64,000 bases of DNA from Nocardia amikacinitolerans NBRC 108937 (GTDB lineage Bacteria; Actinomycetota; Actinomycetes; Mycobacteriales; Mycobacteriaceae). Positions 24,636-33,153 of the stretch are shown here, one piece after another. Position numbers and translations under genes: made by a program. The stretch is taken from the NCBI RefSeq assembly GCF_001612615.1, contig NZ_BDAU01000042.1:22511-86510 (forward strand). The letters run 5' to 3'. The notes beneath the pieces are model-generated. The model did no database searches. It was not told the origin of the DNA and worked only from the letters and a program-made list of their open reading frames with translations. The number at the start of each line of letters is the position of its first letter. Position 1 is the first letter of the stretch.

Positions 24636-25372
24636 TCGATCCCGACAGCCGACTGGATCGCCTGCGCCGAACGGATCGCTTGCAACACTGTGTCCGGGTC
24701 CAACTCGTTGACGATCGCATCCGGCGAATGCTCTGACAACTCTTCCGGTGTCAGTCTGTGAGCTACGGCAACAACCCCGAATCCAGCATGCCGAGCTGTA
24801 GCGATATCGTTCGGCGCGTCGCCGATGATGATGGTTCGTGCGGGATCGCACGGGTGTCCGTACTTTGCTTGAAACCGGTCCACGACGAACGCGGGCAGAT
24901 CGAACCGCTCCCGCGCATCGGAGCCGAAAGCGCCGATATCCAGGTCCAGATGTGAGTCCAGGCCCGTAACCGAAAGTTTGAATTCAGCCGAAACCCGCAA
25001 GTTTCCCGTAAGCGCGGTCTGAACATACCCATGTTCTGCCAAGGCGGTGATTGTGTCAGCAGCACCCGGATACGCGGCCTGGTCGCGGGCAAGTTCCGCC
25101 GCACCGTTCGACATTACATCCATCAGTACGTCGGCGTACCGACTGAATCCCTCTTCAGCCGCTTCGCTGGTGACTCCAGAGGCGATGGCCGTATCAACGA
25201 CAATGGACTCGTCTGTGTAGCCGTGCACACGCGCAGCGGGGAAAACGACCGCAGACTCCTCGATGTGATACGTGCGAGCCACAGCTCGCCGTAGCCAACG
25301 CAAGTCCGCAGGGATCAGCGTGCCGTCAACATCCCAAACAACGAGTCCCGCGTATGTCTCAGCCATATTCAC
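24629..25372 (-). CDS. HAD-family hydrolase (phosphatase)
   Basis: This 247-residue protein has HAD motif I DVDGTLIP at about 15-22, a helical cap with LRRAVARTYHIEE, motif II-like ALTGNL and motif IV GDAPNDIATAR near 188-198. It fits the phosphoglycolate phosphatase-like group with a phosphorylated small-molecule substrate. The start may be GTG 25372 or ATG 25366. It lies between the two inverted regulator paralogues together with the flavoprotein gene; a metabolic pairing with that protein is inferred only from location. Confidence 0.88.
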   Translation of the reverse strand: MNMAETYAGLVVWDVDGTLIPADLRWLRRAVARTYHIEESAVVFPAARVHGYTDESIVVDTAIASGVTSEAAEEGFSRYADVLMDVMSNGAAELARDQAAYPGAADTITALAEHGYVQTALTGNLRVSAEFKLSVTGLDSHLDLDIGAFGSDARERFDLPAFVVDRFQAKYGHPCDPARTIIIGDAPNDIATARHAGFGVVAVAHRLTPEELSEHSPDAIVNELDPDTVLQAIRSAQAIQSAVGIDQ

Positions 25373-25503
25373 CGATTCTTTCAGATGGTGCCCTGCTCCG
25401 CACCGCGCAGATCAGAGCCCTGGAGGTAGGTGGCCTAGGTGGTCCGGATGCGTGCCAGATGGAGTCCGTCAAACTGGGCCGGTCGCCGAACGTGTTGTCG
25501 GTC

Positions 25504-26007
25504 CTAACTGAGAGCCTTCAGTGCCGCCGTCCACGGCAGCGGGCCGGTGTCGGCATCGTCACTGATTCGCACAAATCGCACGCCCCACTCCGTGAGGCGG
25601 GCCCGTGCCTCACGTACGGCCGGGAAGTTCATCTGCTCCTGCTTCGAGTGCGGGATCGCCACCACCGGCAGCCCAGCGCCGACTGCCTCTACCAACAGCG
25701 CAAGCGGCAGAGTGTCACCTATGCCGGTTGCCCATTTCGCCATCGAGCTAGAGGTCAACGGTGCTGCGATGATGGCATCGGCTGGCGGCAGCAGGTCATC
25801 GGTTCCGGGTTCCTTGAACTCCGAGCGCACCGGATATCCGGTCTGCGCCGCCAACGCCTCGGTATCGATGAACCGGGCGCCGTTGGGCGAGGCGACGACG
25901 CAGACGTCCCAGCCGTCAGCCTGCGCTAGCTCCACCAGTTCACCGACCGTGTCTGCCGGTGGCGCACCGGTCACGATCGCATACAGCACCCGAGTGCGCT
26001 CAGTCAT
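25504..26007 (-). CDS. Flavoprotein (HFCD/PPC-decarboxylase-like)
   Basis: This 167-residue protein shows the flavoprotein fold: an N-terminal YAIVTGAPPADTVGELVELA, CVVASPNGARF, an IIAAPLTSSSMAKWATGIGDTLPLAL core (about 90-115) and PVVAIPHSK. This pattern is known from phosphopantothenoylcysteine and peptidyl-cysteine decarboxylases. Because those residues bind FMN and the CoA-type substrate, a decarboxylase or redox role on a thiol compound is possible. It is encoded separately from CoaBC and is therefore not the housekeeping enzyme. Neighbouring HAD and regulator genes suggest a small metabolic cassette. Confidence 0.82.
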   Translation of the reverse strand: MTERTRVLYAIVTGAPPADTVGELVELAQADGWDVCVVASPNGARFIDTEALAAQTGYPVRSEFKEPGTDDLLPPADAIIAAPLTSSSMAKWATGIGDTLPLALLVEAVGAGLPVVAIPHSKQEQMNFPAVREARARLTEWGVRFVRISDDADTGPLPWTAALKALS

Positions 26008-26045
26008 GAGCCCATCATGGCAGTCTGCTCAGGGTCTGTCCCGAG

Positions 26046-27431
26046 CTAGGCCACCACTACGCCTACGCGCTGAGCAAGCTTGCCCAGATCACCAGTCGTG
26101 AGGCTGCGCTTGGCTTTGCGCATCATCTGGCCGACCACCTCTTGCACCGTATCGGTGTTCCGGACGTGTTCTGGCGCAATGCTTTCGGCTCGCAGCAGTG
26201 CGTCGATCGAGGTCGCGTAGTCACGACGCGATGCGGCCGCCCGCCCCACCTCGACCCAGTACTGCGCTGCCCGGCCCGGGGTCGGCAACATTTGGGGTTT
26301 CAGCTTCTGCGCGAGGGCGAGCACAGCGTCCGGATCACGCGCCTCCATGGCCACCGACATTTTCCACAGCGCCACGTTCGAGGAGCCGAAGGTGGTGTTT
26401 CCGATGATTGATGAGCTGTCGGTCTCGATGGGACGGTCCAGCCGTGCGGCGTACTCAGCGGCGTGATCGAGGTGATCGTGTGGATCGCCGCCGACGGCCG
26501 CAGTCGCCAACGATGCCTGCAGGTGCAGCATCCCGACCGTTTGGACATCGTTGGCGGTCTTCGCCTGCGAGCCGACCAAGGCCGCAGTGCTTTCCGCGCA
26601 ATCCAAGGCGGCTTTCATCGAGCCGGGGCGAGCCAGCAGCACTTGGCTGCTGACGAACGTTGCAGCGGCGATCCCCGGTCGACTGTCGATGGTGCGAGCA
26701 GCTTCCTCGGCTGCCCGAGCGGCTGACCATGCCACCGCGAGATGTCCGCGGGCGCGCATCACAACGGAGGTGTCGAAAGCTACTTGCGCCAATGTGTCCC
26801 ATGCGGTGCGCTGTTCGGCGGGGCGGCCTTCGCGTGTGTGTCGGTACAGATCGGTGATCAATGGCGCGAGCATCAGTGCAAGAGTGGTGTACTCGCCGGC
26901 CATATTGAGTCGCGTGACTGCTCTGCTTGCGGCGATGAGAGCGGGGATTGGGCGCAACCCCCCGGCATCGGTGACATTGCCCGCCGCCCAGAAAGCGGTC
27001 TCGATGTCGGCAACCAGGCCAGGGAAGTCGTCTACGTCGGCCGCCAGTGCGTCGATGCCCGGCGACCCTCGACCAGCTGAGCCTTCGAATTGTGCCTCGA
27101 ACCGGCCACGGTCGACGCCGCCATCGGTGTGCGCGGTCATGGCGGGGGTTTGGCGCGCAGACGGCGCGTGGCGGCTCCTCCATGCGGCTTCGCCTTCTGC
27201 CACGATTTGCTCGAAACGTTCCTGGTCTTCCGGGGTTGCGCGTTGCGCGTAGGTCGTGTCCAGGATCTCTTGCGTAACAGGGCGGGGTGTGACCGCGCTC
27301 AGGCCCGAGCGCCAATTGTTGACTGTGGTCGTCTCGACACCCAGCAGTGCGGCGAACTGTCGGATCGACTTACGCATCGCCTCTTGCAGCGCAGCAGCTT
27401 CGAAGCCGGTCCATTCCCGCCCTCGTATCAT
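26046..27431 (-). CDS. HTH regulator with TPR-like C-terminus, paralogue of 23307
   Basis: This 461-residue protein has the same N-terminal HTH as the protein at 23307 (AALQEAMRKSIRQFAALLGV, then TTVNNWRSGL). A different C-terminal helical domain follows, rich in Ala, with motifs such as LIAASRAVTRLNMAGEYTTL and ALLRAESIAPEHVR that indicate TPR-like repeats. It starts at ATG 27431. The two regulators face each other across 3.7 kb containing the HAD and flavoprotein genes. The shared DNA at both ends forms an inverted repeat. Confidence 0.85.
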   Translation of the reverse strand: MIRGREWTGFEAAALQEAMRKSIRQFAALLGVETTTVNNWRSGLSAVTPRPVTQEILDTTYAQRATPEDQERFEQIVAEGEAAWRSRHAPSARQTPAMTAHTDGGVDRGRFEAQFEGSAGRGSPGIDALAADVDDFPGLVADIETAFWAAGNVTDAGGLRPIPALIAASRAVTRLNMAGEYTTLALMLAPLITDLYRHTREGRPAEQRTAWDTLAQVAFDTSVVMRARGHLAVAWSAARAAEEAARTIDSRPGIAAATFVSSQVLLARPGSMKAALDCAESTAALVGSQAKTANDVQTVGMLHLQASLATAAVGGDPHDHLDHAAEYAARLDRPIETDSSSIIGNTTFGSSNVALWKMSVAMEARDPDAVLALAQKLKPQMLPTPGRAAQYWVEVGRAAASRRDYATSIDALLRAESIAPEHVRNTDTVQEVVGQMMRKAKRSLTTGDLGKLAQRVGVVVA

Positions 27432-27448
27432 CGCCGCCCCCTACTTTC

Positions 27449-27500
27449 CAGTGCCTGACCTGGGAAATACCTACGGTATGCCTACGGTACCCCACCTCTG
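27449..27500 (-). promoter_or_regulatory. Control region with two 11-bp direct repeats
   Basis: Read on the minus strand, TACCGTAGGCA and TACCGTAGGTA follow each other directly at about 27498-27477, then TTTCCCAGGTCAGG before the start at 27431. The plus strand shows CCTACGGTATG CCTACGGTACC. The same sequence, in degraded form, lies upstream of the paralogue at 23307. A regulator dimer or two dimers on one DNA face could bind here, and it may also control the gene starting at 27633. Confidence 0.7.
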
Positions 27501-27632
27501 TGCGGTTCCTGCCGATACTGCTGGCGGGCCACGATTTGAAACCAGTACCCGTTTTCGAGGGAATCCGTGGCAAAGCCGCCGGATGCCCCTCGTTGCTGGA
27601 GTTGCTGGAAGCGTCACCAGGGAGGCCCGCGC

Positions 27633-28292
27633 ATGAGACATTCCGACGAGCTGAACCCGCGACCATCCGCGGCGAGGCGTAACCGGTCATCGGGTGATGG
27701 CACAAACCGATCAGCCGACATACTGACAGATCTCGACGCCCCCAAACGTTCGACCGTGGGGATCATCCGGCACGACACCGGCACGGGGGCGGCCATGAAC
27801 ACCCCGCCGCCGACCGGGCCGCCCACGCCGGTGGCGGCGGATACGCCACGTTCGCGAGTGGACTACTACCGCAGCGTGTGCCATCTGCCCGCCGTGTTCC
27901 AACCAGCCACCGGCCGCATCAGTTTCACCGCTGGCATGGTGTGGGCGATCGCGATGCCTTCGGAATTGGGGCAGATGGTCAAGGTCCACCTCGAGCGCCA
28001 CAAACAAGGCGGTGGGCCGATCGTGACCCACCCTCGCTCCCACACCTGGACCTTCCTCGTGCGCTCGGATATTCCGGCCACGATGATCGCTGCCGAGGCG
28101 GCGTTGTACCGTGCTCGCCGAATCACCGTCCTGGGCAACGGCGATCATGTAGCGCTCCCGTCCCCGGCCGATCAGGGTTCGGAGTATCGCGGGTGGATCA
28201 CCGCCGCGCACTCGGTGTTCCGGCCTTCGGGGCGTGTGGTGCTGTATGCGGTGCACGCCTGCCTGGCCCCGACCCGACAGCCCGCGCTATGA
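27633..28292 (+). CDS. Conserved hypothetical protein of small-protein operon
   Basis: This 219-residue protein is taken from ATG 27633 with GGGAGG upstream; GTG 27567 is an alternative and adds a Cys pair (CWSCW). The domain (about 75-215: RVDYYRSVCHLPAVF, then SHTWTFLVRSDIP, ALPSPADQGSEYRGW) is of a kind seen in several actinobacterial accessory clusters. I do not assign a function. The order HTWTFLVR and ALPSPAD somewhat recalls primase-polymerase N-termini, but no catalytic Asp pair was confirmed. It overlaps the next gene by ATGA. Confidence 0.7.
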   Translation: MRHSDELNPRPSAARRNRSSGDGTNRSADILTDLDAPKRSTVGIIRHDTGTGAAMNTPPPTGPPTPVAADTPRSRVDYYRSVCHLPAVFQPATGRISFTAGMVWAIAMPSELGQMVKVHLERHKQGGGPIVTHPRSHTWTFLVRSDIPATMIAAEAALYRARRITVLGNGDHVALPSPADQGSEYRGWITAAHSVFRPSGRVVLYAVHACLAPTRQPAL

Positions 28293-28519
28293 GCGCCACC
28301 GCGCCGACCCCGGACGGGTCGCCATCGCCCACCGAACCCGATGTGCATTTGAGTGTGTTCCTGCACGGGCAGCGGATGGATTTCGTTGCCTGCCTGACCG
28401 CCGCGTTGATCTTCGTTCAGGAGCACCAGGCCCGCCATTACGTCGACGCGGTGACCGTCGACCTGGACAAGCGCGAGTTCCCGCGCCTCCCCAACGAACG
28501 TTTGTACCTCGAGAGGTAG
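28289..28519 (+). CDS. Small hypothetical protein
   Basis: This 76-residue protein starts at ATG 28289, overlapping the previous stop by ATGA. It is acidic and has the middle segment LSVFLHGQRMDFVACLTAALI (about 20-40), which may form a helix pair. No family is recognised. The overlap and the 5-base gap to the next gene place it inside a co-translated operon. Confidence 0.65.
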   Translation: MSATAPTPDGSPSPTEPDVHLSVFLHGQRMDFVACLTAALIFVQEHQARHYVDAVTVDLDKREFPRLPNERLYLER

Positions 28520-28524
28520 CGCCG

Positions 28525-28890
28525 GTGACCAACCACGCCAGCCAACAGCCCCGCGACGAGCGCGAAAACCACAGTGTCACAAGTTATTTGCAACGGAGTC
28601 GCTCCGACTTCAGCCGCGCCCAAGCCACCGCGTTGACCGCACTTGCCCAAGCGGGGCGGGCGTGTTCAGCGCGGGAGCTGGCGGGCGGGCACCACATCGG
28701 CCCGATCACGCTGACTCTGCAATGGCTGGTCACCAAGGGCCACGTCCGCACCCAGATCCGCCGACCGACAGGTGCCGAACGCGCGGAGCCGGTCTACGAG
28801 CTGACCGATGAGGGCCGCACCACCTATCAGCGCCTCACCACCCACGCACCGGCAGGCCGGCCGCCAGAGGCCCCGGAATCGAGGACGTGA
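28525..28890 (+). CDS. Winged-helix DNA-binding protein, MarR/PadR-like
   Basis: This 121-residue protein starts at GTG 28525 with GAGAGG upstream. A winged-helix region covers about 28-100: ATALTALAQAGRACSAREL, then GPITLTLQWLVTKGHVRTQI and VYELTDEGRTTYQRL. The LTDEGR stretch in the wing is characteristic of MarR/PadR-type folds. The tail is Pro/Ala-rich. It probably regulates the operon that contains it. Confidence 0.72.
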   Translation: MTNHASQQPRDERENHSVTSYLQRSRSDFSRAQATALTALAQAGRACSARELAGGHHIGPITLTLQWLVTKGHVRTQIRRPTGAERAEPVYELTDEGRTTYQRLTTHAPAGRPPEAPESRT

Positions 28891-28896
28891 CATCGC

Positions 28897-29205
28897 GTGC
28901 CCATCAACGCAATCGGCCTGCTCAACCGCAGCGTCAGCGACTCCTGGTTACGAGACGAGCGGGTCATCATCGACTTGAGCCGCGCGCGCGGGTATCGGCT
29001 GGCGCACATGGTGACCATCGATGCCGACACCTACATGCCGACCACGTTGATCGTGTGGACCGCGCACCAGCACACCGCGACCGTGGTCGTCGCTCCCAGC
29101 GTGGAGCACTTCCCCAGCACCAGCATCCAAAACGCGGTCGCCTTGGCCTGCGCCCTGGTGACACCCGCACGCACCATTCCCCCGTTAGGAGCCGACGCAC
29201 CATGA
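28897..29205 (+). CDS. Hypothetical protein
   Basis: This 102-residue protein starts at GTG 28897 and overlaps the next gene by ATGA. The sequence LRDERVIIDLSRARGYRLAH and VVVAPSVEHFPSTSIQNAVAL suggests a small Rossmann-like alpha/beta domain. It is faintly like the N-terminal part of a serine recombinase but lacks a catalytic Ser context. No function is assigned. Confidence 0.62.
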   Translation: MPINAIGLLNRSVSDSWLRDERVIIDLSRARGYRLAHMVTIDADTYMPTTLIVWTAHQHTATVVVAPSVEHFPSTSIQNAVALACALVTPARTIPPLGADAP

Positions 29206-29462
29206 AACTCGTCCCAGTTCAGCACCTTCGGTCTGTGCTCGCTGTCACCGCCCTGCTCACCCCTCGCCGCGTGCGGAACACCCAACCCCACCGATACCGG
29301 CACCCGATCCGAGATGCCCACCCGCACCTTCCCCGCCACCAGCGGCTGCCCACAGCACCGCAGCCCGGCAGAGACCACCGGCAGCGGCGGCGGCAGTACG
29401 ACGACGGACCCTTGGCCATCGTCTCGGACCCGACCACAAGCATGATCGTGGCGCACAACTGA
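29202..29462 (+). pseudogene. Frameshifted lipoprotein gene
   Basis: ATG 29202 overlaps the previous stop (ATGA), so translation is expected. The first 19 codons (MKLVPVQHLRSVLAVTALL) are a good export signal. The frame then degenerates to Arg/Pro/His-rich residues. One added base in the C4 run at about 29260 restores PLAACGTPNPTDTGTRS, a textbook lipobox (LAAC) and a typical lipoprotein stalk. A second shift would be needed to end with LAIVSDPTTSMIVAHN in the original frame. This is decay or a sequencing error in a homopolymer. Confidence 0.6.
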
Positions 29463-29536
29463 TCTCGCCTCCCGCGCAGGGTCTCGCCCGGCTCTCGAGA
29501 CTTCCAGTGGTAACTGAAATCGAAAGGTTCGAATCC

Positions 29537-30916
29537 ATGATTCCCATGACGCTCGCCGAGGTCGCCCACGCGGTTGGCGGGCGGCTCGACACCGTCGATG
29601 ACGCCGAGCGGGCCGTGACCGCCGCGACGGCGTTCGATTCCCGCCAGGTCGAGCCCGGTGGTCTGTTCGCCGCGTTGACTGGCAAGCGCGTCGACGGCCA
29701 TGACTTCGCTACCGCAGCGATCGGTGCCGGTGCGGTAGCGGTCCTGGCCTCGCACCCGACCGGCACCCCAGCAATCATCGTTGAGGATGTGGTGAGGGCG
29801 ATGAGCGATCTGGCTCGCGTCGTCGCCACCCGCTACACAGGCCGGGTTCTGGCGATCACGGGGTCGGCGGGCAAGACCTCCACCAAGGATCTGCTGACCC
29901 AGATCCTGTCGCGCCACGGCAGTGTCGTGGCTACCCAGCGGTCGTTCAACAACGAGATCGGTTTCCCGCACACTGTGCTGCGGGTCCGAACCGACACCGA
30001 CTACCTCGTGCTCGAAATGGGTGCCCGCGGACGCGGCCACATCGCCCACCTGTCCGCCATCGCCCGCCCGCAGATCGGCGCGGTCCTGGGTATCGGCTCG
30101 GCTCACCTCGGCGAGTTCGGCAGCCGCGAAGCGATCGCGGTCGCCAAACGCGAACTCGTCGAAGCTCTCGACACCTCTGGTGTCGCTGTCCTCAACGCCG
30201 ACGACCCACTGGTCGCGGCCATGGCCGAGCACACCCGCGCTCAGGTCCTGCGATTCGGCACCGGCCCGGAGGCCGATGTGCGTGCCAGCGACATCACCCT
30301 CGACGCCAACGCCCGCGCGCAGTTCACCTTGCGCCACGGTGACGACGCCGCACCGGTCACCCTCGGCGTGGTGGGCGAGCACCATCTGACCAACGCCCTC
30401 GCCGCGGCTGCGCTGGCGTTGAGCGCCGGTGTCGGATTCGCCACCGTCACTGAAGGACTCAACGGTGCGTCGCTGGTGTCGGGAAGCCGGATGGAGGTCA
30501 CCGAACGCCCCGACGGGGTGACCGTGATCAACGACGCGTTCAACGCCTCACCGGAAAGCGTCGACGCCGCACTCCGGTCACTGGCCACCATCGCCGCCGC
30601 GACACGGCCCACCGTCGCAGTACTCGGAGAGATGCGTGAACTCGGCGCCACCGCACCGGCCCTGCACGCCAGGATCGGGCGTCGCGTCGCCGACCTCGGC
30701 ATCGACACCCTGATCGCCGTCGGCGGCTGCCACGCCGAACTCATGGCCACCGCCGCCCGCGACGCAGGCTCCGCGCAGGTCACCCACGTCGGGACCAAGG
30801 ACCAGGTGCTCGCGCTGATCACCGAGGGTCTGCGAGGCCGCGATGTCGTCCTGATCAAGGGTGCGAACTCGGCTGCCCTGTTCGAGACCGCCGCTGCCCT
30901 GGCCACCGGTCATTGA
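29537..30916 (+). CDS. MurF-like UDP-MurNAc-tripeptide--D-Ala-D-Ala ligase
   Basis: This 459-residue Mur ligase adds a D-Ala-D-Ala-type dipeptide to the peptidoglycan precursor. N-terminal UDP-binding domain about 1-95; ATP-binding GSAGKTSTKDLL near 108-119; the MurF signature EMGARGRGHIAHL near 157-169; IGSAHLGEFGSREAIAVAK; NADDP in the central domain; and VINDAFNASPES in the C-terminal domain. ATG 29537 with GAAAGG is preferred over GTG 29507. The housekeeping copy should be in the dcw cluster, so this is an extra murF. It may provide altered stem peptides, perhaps with the kinase gene downstream. Confidence 0.9.
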   Translation: MIPMTLAEVAHAVGGRLDTVDDAERAVTAATAFDSRQVEPGGLFAALTGKRVDGHDFATAAIGAGAVAVLASHPTGTPAIIVEDVVRAMSDLARVVATRYTGRVLAITGSAGKTSTKDLLTQILSRHGSVVATQRSFNNEIGFPHTVLRVRTDTDYLVLEMGARGRGHIAHLSAIARPQIGAVLGIGSAHLGEFGSREAIAVAKRELVEALDTSGVAVLNADDPLVAAMAEHTRAQVLRFGTGPEADVRASDITLDANARAQFTLRHGDDAAPVTLGVVGEHHLTNALAAAALALSAGVGFATVTEGLNGASLVSGSRMEVTERPDGVTVINDAFNASPESVDAALRSLATIAAATRPTVAVLGEMRELGATAPALHARIGRRVADLGIDTLIAVGGCHAELMATAARDAGSAQVTHVGTKDQVLALITEGLRGRDVVLIKGANSAALFETAAALATGH

Positions 30917-30932
30917 CCCGAAGCGAAACACC

Positions 30933-31796
30933 ATGAGAAGCAAAGACATCGTGGCCCTGGCCCGAGCGGCCTGTACCCAGGCCGAGGTTCCCGCTGCCCG
31001 GATCGAGGCGATCCGGTTGCGCGACAACGCCATGCTGCGGACCGACTCCGCCACCATCATCCGCATACACCAACACGGCGAACTCGCCACCGCGATCCGC
31101 GAGCTCCGCGCGGCGGACTGGCTTCGCTCCCACCACGTCCGCGCACCCGAACCCCTGGTCCCCGACCCGGTCATCGTGGCCGAGCGGCCGGTCACCTTCT
31201 GGGAAGACCTCGGATCCGGCGGGCCAGCAGAGGCCGCCGAAACCGGGACGATGCTCGCGCGGCTGCACTCCCTGCGAGTACCCACCCACCTCGGGCTGCC
31301 GCGCTTCACCCTGCCCGACTTCACCGGCCGTATTGACCAATGCCTCACCGGCGACTCGGAGAAGGACTGGTTGCGTCGCTACGCCGAAAACCTCGCGCAA
31401 CGGTGGAACGCGCTGGATTGGCCGAGCCCGTGGTGCGTCATCCATGGCGACCCGTCACCTGCCAACACCATTGCCGCCGCCACCGGCGGTCACGTCGTGG
31501 ACCTGGAACGCTGCTGCATCGGTCCACCGCAATGGGATCAGGCCACCGTCGCGTTCCAGTCCGACACCCTCTCCGACCCATCAGCACGGTGGGAGCAGTT
31601 CGCCGACGCCTACGGCTCCGACGTCACCGAGTGGCAGGGCTATCCGGTGATCCGCGATGTCCGCTCCTTCGAGCTGTGTCTGTTCGCACTACGCCATGCG
31701 GCCGTCTCCGACCACGCCCGCCGCCAGGCGGACTACCGGCTGGCCTGCCTGCACGGGCAACGGGGCGAACGGCCGTGGGGATGGGTCGCGCCCTGA
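30933..31796 (+). CDS. APH-family small-molecule kinase
   Basis: This 287-residue protein has the aminoglycoside phosphotransferase-type kinase core: an N-terminal lobe with IRLRDNAMLRT, the catalytic loop HGDPSPANTI (about 170-179) and a following DLE metal site in VVDLERCC (about 190-197). It starts 16 bases after murF. Members phosphorylate antibiotics, choline-like or sugar substrates. Here the pair with MurF hints at cell-wall precursor or drug modification. No specific resistance claim is warranted. Confidence 0.82.
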   Translation: MRSKDIVALARAACTQAEVPAARIEAIRLRDNAMLRTDSATIIRIHQHGELATAIRELRAADWLRSHHVRAPEPLVPDPVIVAERPVTFWEDLGSGGPAEAAETGTMLARLHSLRVPTHLGLPRFTLPDFTGRIDQCLTGDSEKDWLRRYAENLAQRWNALDWPSPWCVIHGDPSPANTIAAATGGHVVDLERCCIGPPQWDQATVAFQSDTLSDPSARWEQFADAYGSDVTEWQGYPVIRDVRSFELCLFALRHAAVSDHARRQADYRLACLHGQRGERPWGWVAP

Positions 31797-32363
31797 AACG
31801 AACAAACCGGGTCCGGTCCAAGTTGGAACAGGGCCCTGGATCCTTGAGACGACCAACGGCACAACAGACCCGCGCCCGCCCGCGCCGGGTTCGATACCGC
31901 GAACCGGCTGATCGCAGTGGCGTGCCCACGGTGCTGTGCGGGTCGGTCTCCATGGCCGAGAACAGAATTCGTGAACACAATTTGCAGAACGGGATTACCA
32001 CCTCGCCGACTGGCTCCGCGAATATCACCGGATTGCGGAGCGCGGAGGAAGCAAATGACCTCGCAGCTAACAACATTGGTGCGCACACGGAGGGTGCTCA
32101 CGCGCCTGCTCCAGTTCATCGTGCTCGATAGGCCGGAATACCGCGGGCCACGCGGCGAGTTCGCCGATGACGACGAGACCGCTCGGCACACGCTGCCCCC
32201 AGATCTGTGGCCGGACGCTCCTGGGTGAGACCGACTCCGAAACCTAGTCCAGACCCCGGAAGCTGGCATCACAGCGCCGCAACGACGACTGGGCGGTACC
32301 CCCGTGTGATCCGGTGTTATCGACCGCTCGACTCCATCGAGACAACCCTCGAGTCAGGAAGCT
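31797..32363. other. Mostly non-coding gap with one small ORF
   Basis: Apart from the short frame at 32055-32228, no coding sequence is convincing between the kinase and DUF4254 genes. Long overlapping open frames on both strands are Arg/Pro/Ser-rich shadows. No terminator with a clear stem was identified by eye. Confidence 0.5.
32055..32228 (+). CDS. Small hypothetical protein (57 aa)
   Basis: ATG 32055 has GGAGGA upstream at suitable spacing. The product begins with a basic hydrophobic stretch (MTSQLTTLVRTRRVLTRLLQFIVL) and ends in an acidic tail. No family is recognised. The strong ribosome site is the main support. Confidence 0.4.
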   Translation: MTSQLTTLVRTRRVLTRLLQFIVLDRPEYRGPRGEFADDDETARHTLPPDLWPDAPG

Positions 32364-32813
32364 ATGCGAACGCCTTTGCCCTCGAAGGACATGGTCTTGA
32401 GCGCCTGCGCCGGGACCATCATCCTCGCCCACCCGATTCTGCATGCCGCTGCGCAGTTGGCCAGTCTGCATAAGGCACGAGACCGCTCAGATGCTGGCGC
32501 GCTCGACCGCGAGCGCGTGCGACTGGTGTCGCTGATCGATGAATGGGTGGCCGCCGAGAAGCCACCCGCGTTCGGTGCCGCGTACCTGCACTCCGAGACC
32601 GTCGGCATGATCATCGATCGTCTCGCCCAGCTTTCCGTCGACGCCCGCGAGGCCGCCCAAGGGACGATCTCGGTGTCGCGGCTCCGTCATGCCCGGCATC
32701 GACTTACCGAACTGGCAAACGCCTACAGTGACCTCGCTTTCGAGATCGCGAGGGGAACTCGTCGACTGCCGGAGTTCTCACACCGACCGTTGCCAAATCC
32801 GGCATCGCAGTGA
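32364..32813 (+). CDS. DUF4254 domain-containing protein
   Basis: This 149-residue helical protein carries the DUF4254 pattern known in Nocardia: LPSKDMVLSACAG, HPILHAAAQLASLH, RVRLVSLIDEWVAAEKPPAFGAAYLHSETVGMIIDRLAQ and RHRLTELANAYSDLAFE. The family is small, all-helical and of unknown function, and it is repeated many times in Nocardia genomes, often beside mobile DNA. Start ATG 32364. Confidence 0.82.
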   Translation: MRTPLPSKDMVLSACAGTIILAHPILHAAAQLASLHKARDRSDAGALDRERVRLVSLIDEWVAAEKPPAFGAAYLHSETVGMIIDRLAQLSVDAREAAQGTISVSRLRHARHRLTELANAYSDLAFEIARGTRRLPEFSHRPLPNPASQ

Positions 32814-33153
32814 CCGCCCAGCCTGGCCTGGACCGGGCTGGATGACGATGTCGCCGCCCAACGCGATCTCCGACCCGCCGCCGATGGCGTAGCGATGCAC
32901 CTGGGTGATGATCGCACCCGGCATTCACGCATCGCGACGGCAACGCGCCTGCATGCGTTCTAGCCTCGGTGCTGCTACGAACGAACAGAACCGGAGTGTC
33001 TGGACCTGCCAGGCCGTATCCAGAATGGCTCGATGAGAAGCCGCCCGACAACCAGCCTCATCAGTGGGGGCTCTGGGGCGCATTGGTCGAGCTATCGGTC
33101 CCGAACTGACTGGCTGATACCCTCGTTCAAGCACACTTGATTGGGGGTTCTCG
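32814..33153. other. Non-coding gap upstream of the ESX-type cluster
   Basis: No gene is supported in these 340 bases. The open frames are on opposite strands and lack ribosome sites. It marks the change from DUF4254 to the ESX-accessory cluster. Confidence 0.5.
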
